DNA from: an uncultured Paracoccaceae bacterium
Lineage (GTDB): Bacteria > Pseudomonadota > Alphaproteobacteria > Rhodobacterales > Rhodobacteraceae
Assembly (NCBI GenBank): GCA_947488605.1
Contig: CANKZJ010000007.1
Coordinates: 62,001 to 126,000 of the forward strand
Direction: 5' to 3'
Length of the DNA: 64,000 bases
The notes beneath the pieces were generated by a model, which saw only the letters and a list, made by a program, of their open reading frames with translations, did not search any database and had not been told where the DNA came from. How positions within the stretch are numbered: position 1 is the stretch's first letter; each line of letters starts with the position of its first letter. Shown piece by piece: positions 62,351-64,000 of the stretch. The position numbers were made by a program, and so were the translations under genes.

Positions 62351-63318
62351 ATCTCTAAAATCACGTTGCCTCTTTTATGCCCTGTATCAACAAATGCATG
62401 CGCTTCTGCGATACGCTCCAGGCTAAAGCGGCGATCAATCACCATCTTGAGATGCCCCTTGGTGATACGATCCAGCAAGTCCCGCAAGAGCGGCATTTGC
62501 TGGCTGATCGGCATCATCCCAGTCGCGGAAAACTTGGCTTTCTTCCGGCTGAACAAATTGCCAAACATCATGCGCCCAAGAAGGTTAACCGCCAAGACGG
62601 GTGATATGTAGATGCCCTGCGGTTTCAGCGCGTGCTTGGACGCTGCAAAACTGCTTTTCCCGACCGTATCATAGACAATATCATAGGTGGCCAGTTGCTT
62701 TGTGAAATCGGCTTTGATGTAGTTGATGACCTCGTCTGCACCCAACGATTTGACGAAAGCCACGTTGCGCGTGCTGCAAACCCCAGTGACCTTTGCGCCC
62801 TGACCTTTTGCCAGTTGGACCGCAGCCGTACCCAAAGATCCGGCGGCCCCGTTGATCAAAATATGTTGGCCCGGTTTCAGGCCAGCAAGGTTGATAAGGA
62901 AATTCATATCGGTCAACGGGCCGTCGCAGAGTGGGGCAGCCTCTTCAAATGTCATGGCTTCGGGGATATGCGCGATCAGGCCTTGCTGACTGATACAAAC
63001 ATATTCGGCATGAGCACCAAACGAGAGCCCGGTTTCACCAAAAACGCGGTCGCCGACAGCGAAGCTGGAAACCGCGTTGCCAATCTCGATCACTTCTCCG
63101 GCAAATTGCGTTCCCATCGCAGTGACCTTTGGCCCCCGCAGTCCCAAAAAGAGACGACCGAACCGCGGTTCACCCCGTCTAATCATACTGTCGGCTGCGG
63201 TGACGGCACTTGCGCGGAGGCGCACAAGGACTTCGTCGGATTTTGGTTGAGGGATTGGTTTGTTGACCAATTTGACCACGTTTGCCGGACCATATGCGTT
63301 ATATATTGCTGCTTTCAT
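62338..63318 (-). CDS. NAD(P)-dependent alcohol/quinone oxidoreductase (MDR family)
   Basis: 326 residues. GroES-like domain (KSDEVLVRLRASAVTAADSM, MGTQFAGEVIEIG) and Rossmann domain ILINGAAGSLGTAAVQLAK. Zinc ligands are absent, so it belongs to the zinc-independent MDR group that reduces quinones or enones. Divergent from the LysR gene with a 120-base gap, so that regulator is the likely controller. Confidence 0.88.
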   Translation of the reverse strand: MKAAIYNAYGPANVVKLVNKPIPQPKSDEVLVRLRASAVTAADSMIRRGEPRFGRLFLGLRGPKVTAMGTQFAGEVIEIGNAVSSFAVGDRVFGETGLSFGAHAEYVCISQQGLIAHIPEAMTFEEAAPLCDGPLTDMNFLINLAGLKPGQHILINGAAGSLGTAAVQLAKGQGAKVTGVCSTRNVAFVKSLGADEVINYIKADFTKQLATYDIVYDTVGKSSFAASKHALKPQGIYISPVLAVNLLGRMMFGNLFSRKKAKFSATGMMPISQQMPLLRDLLDRITKGHLKMVIDRRFSLERIAEAHAFVDTGHKRGNVILEMGQA

Positions 63319-63438
63319 AGCGTGCTCCTGAATGAAGGTGACGATTATGAAAGTGGTTTACGGGTAATAATTGACGTATCATATTGCCTGAAAGGGCCCA
63401 CAGCGGTTAGAAAATGAACCATAAAGGAGGGTTTGTCA

Positions 63439-64000
63439 GTGCAGGATTGGGAACAAATGCCCTTCTTCTTGGCTGTGGCGCGCAAAGGCAGTTTGCGGTC
63501 CGCAGCAGAAGAAATTGGTGCAACGCATGCAACCGTGCGGCGCCACGTAGAGGCGCTTGAGGCGACTTACGGTGTTCAGTTGTTTCGTCGCACGAGGAGA
63601 GGGCTGACATTGACGGCGGCTGGCGAAACACTCTTGCCCGAGGCGGAAGAAGCAGAGCTTTTGTTGTCGCGGGCGCGCAATGGACTGCAAGGTTTGGACC
63701 GCGAAGCATCCGGCACAATACGGATTTCAGTTGATCCCATGACGGGTCACTTCCTGCTGGCGCCGGTTTTTGCCGAGTTCTGCAGAATTTATCCAAAAGT
63801 CGATTTACAAGTCAGCCTGACCTACGACATCGAAGCGATTAGCCAACTCGATACTGACATTGCGATTAGGCATGCAGCTGAAATCACAGATGATGTTGTC
63901 GCACGAAAACTACAGCCTTTGCCGATCGGTATTTTTGCAAGTGCGCAGTACATTGAGACAGACTTCGCAAAGGCAGGCAAGAAGGGAGAGGGGCTTGCGT
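63439..64000 (+). CDS. LysR-family transcriptional regulator (partial)
   Basis: The first 187 codons of a LysR regulator, cut by the window end. The N-terminal helix-turn-helix is clear: PFFLAVARKGSLRSAAEEIG, then VRRHVEALEATYGVQLFRRT, and the effector domain begins GTIRISVDPMTGHFLLAPVF. AAGGAGG at 63424-63430 is spaced for GTG 63439. Divergent from the MDR oxidoreductase, an arrangement typical of a regulator and its target. An effector cannot be named. Confidence 0.92.
   Translation, partial: MQDWEQMPFFLAVARKGSLRSAAEEIGATHATVRRHVEALEATYGVQLFRRTRRGLTLTAAGETLLPEAEEAELLLSRARNGLQGLDREASGTIRISVDPMTGHFLLAPVFAEFCRIYPKVDLQVSLTYDIEAISQLDTDIAIRHAAEITDDVVARKLQPLPIGIFASAQYIETDFAKAGKKGEGLA

Noticed and set aside
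63436-63796. Minus-strand open frames opposite the LysR gene
   Set aside because: The plus-strand LysR frame has a helix-turn-helix, a good ribosome binding site and continues past the window end; the opposing frames are shadows.
1-64000. tRNA, rRNA, CRISPR, IS or prophage features
   Set aside because: No cloverleaf-like intergenic sequence, no regular short repeats with spacers, no transposase or phage gene was seen.

Overview
The window reads as chromosomal DNA of a marine Rhodobacterales (Roseobacter-group) alphaproteobacterium. Supporting signs are moderate to high GC, the block folK-rpoZ-rsh-DUF2062-pdxJ-acpS-lepB-rnc-era-DUF1491-recO, the ChvG/ChvI-HprK-RapZ-EIIA-HPr cluster beside pckA, rpsU next to COQ9, a methylsuccinyl-CoA dehydrogenase (ethylmalonyl-CoA pathway) and many overlapping or nearly abutting genes. 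Almost all genes are core or common accessory genes. I see no tRNA, rRNA, CRISPR array, insertion sequence or prophage.

Layout. 1-173: an EF-G-like fragment lacking its N-terminal domains. 336-2091 (minus): thioredoxin/TPR chaperedoxin, Lon-substrate-domain protein and a Trm112-like protein. 2200-7054: SGNH hydrolase, Nudix hydrolase, a phosphodiester-glycosidase-like protein, rbfA, dapB, a hemerythrin protein and two unknowns. 7060-13088 (minus): tamA-tamB. 13238-15405: a translationally coupled pair of unknown function (a 549-residue protein plus a DUF3726 protein). 15402-19815: UbiH-like hydroxylase, amidase, GFA protein and aminotransferase. 19827-24911: ftsK and an orphan NIT-domain chemoreceptor. 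25014-31890: rpsU/COQ9, quinone oxidoreductase, small lipoprotein, RraA-like protein, alpha/beta hydrolase, rnhA, methyltransferase, DUF3429, ispH and NYN protein. 32002-40884: the conserved superoperon from folK to recO. 40881-46198: SDR-like reductase, mcd, TauE, pckA. 46496-51849: chvIG-hprK-rapZ-EIIA-HPr-acyltransferase. 51846-57834: hbd, DUF6473, etfBA, cobalamin adenosyltransferase, twin-TM protein, SDR and SH3 protein. 57968-64000: parC, a Pho-box-preceded phoX, an alcohol/quinone dehydrogenase and a truncated LysR gene.

Themes. Several genes fit a cell that grows on C2/C4 acids or polyhydroxybutyrate: methylsuccinyl-CoA dehydrogenase needs ETF (etfBA is present), the pathway's mutases need adenosylcobalamin (a PduO-type adenosyltransferase is present), 3-hydroxybutyryl-CoA dehydrogenase feeds it, and pckA starts gluconeogenesis. 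pckA carries a pair of LacI-family-like operator sequences in its upstream region and sits back to back with the ChvGI/regulatory-PTS cluster. Envelope biogenesis (TamAB, LepB, acyltransferase) and stringent response (RpoZ, Rsh) are also represented.

The most interesting non-coding signals are a Pho box before phoX, the twin operators in the pckA-chvI gap, hairpins that cover the ribosome binding sites of rpsU and the chemoreceptor gene, a 38-bp inverted pair flanking about 110 bp before recO, and three copies of a short GGTGGAT/GGTGGGT hairpin. The best candidate for undescribed biology is the coupled gene pair at 13238-15405. No clearly novel defence or mobile system is visible.
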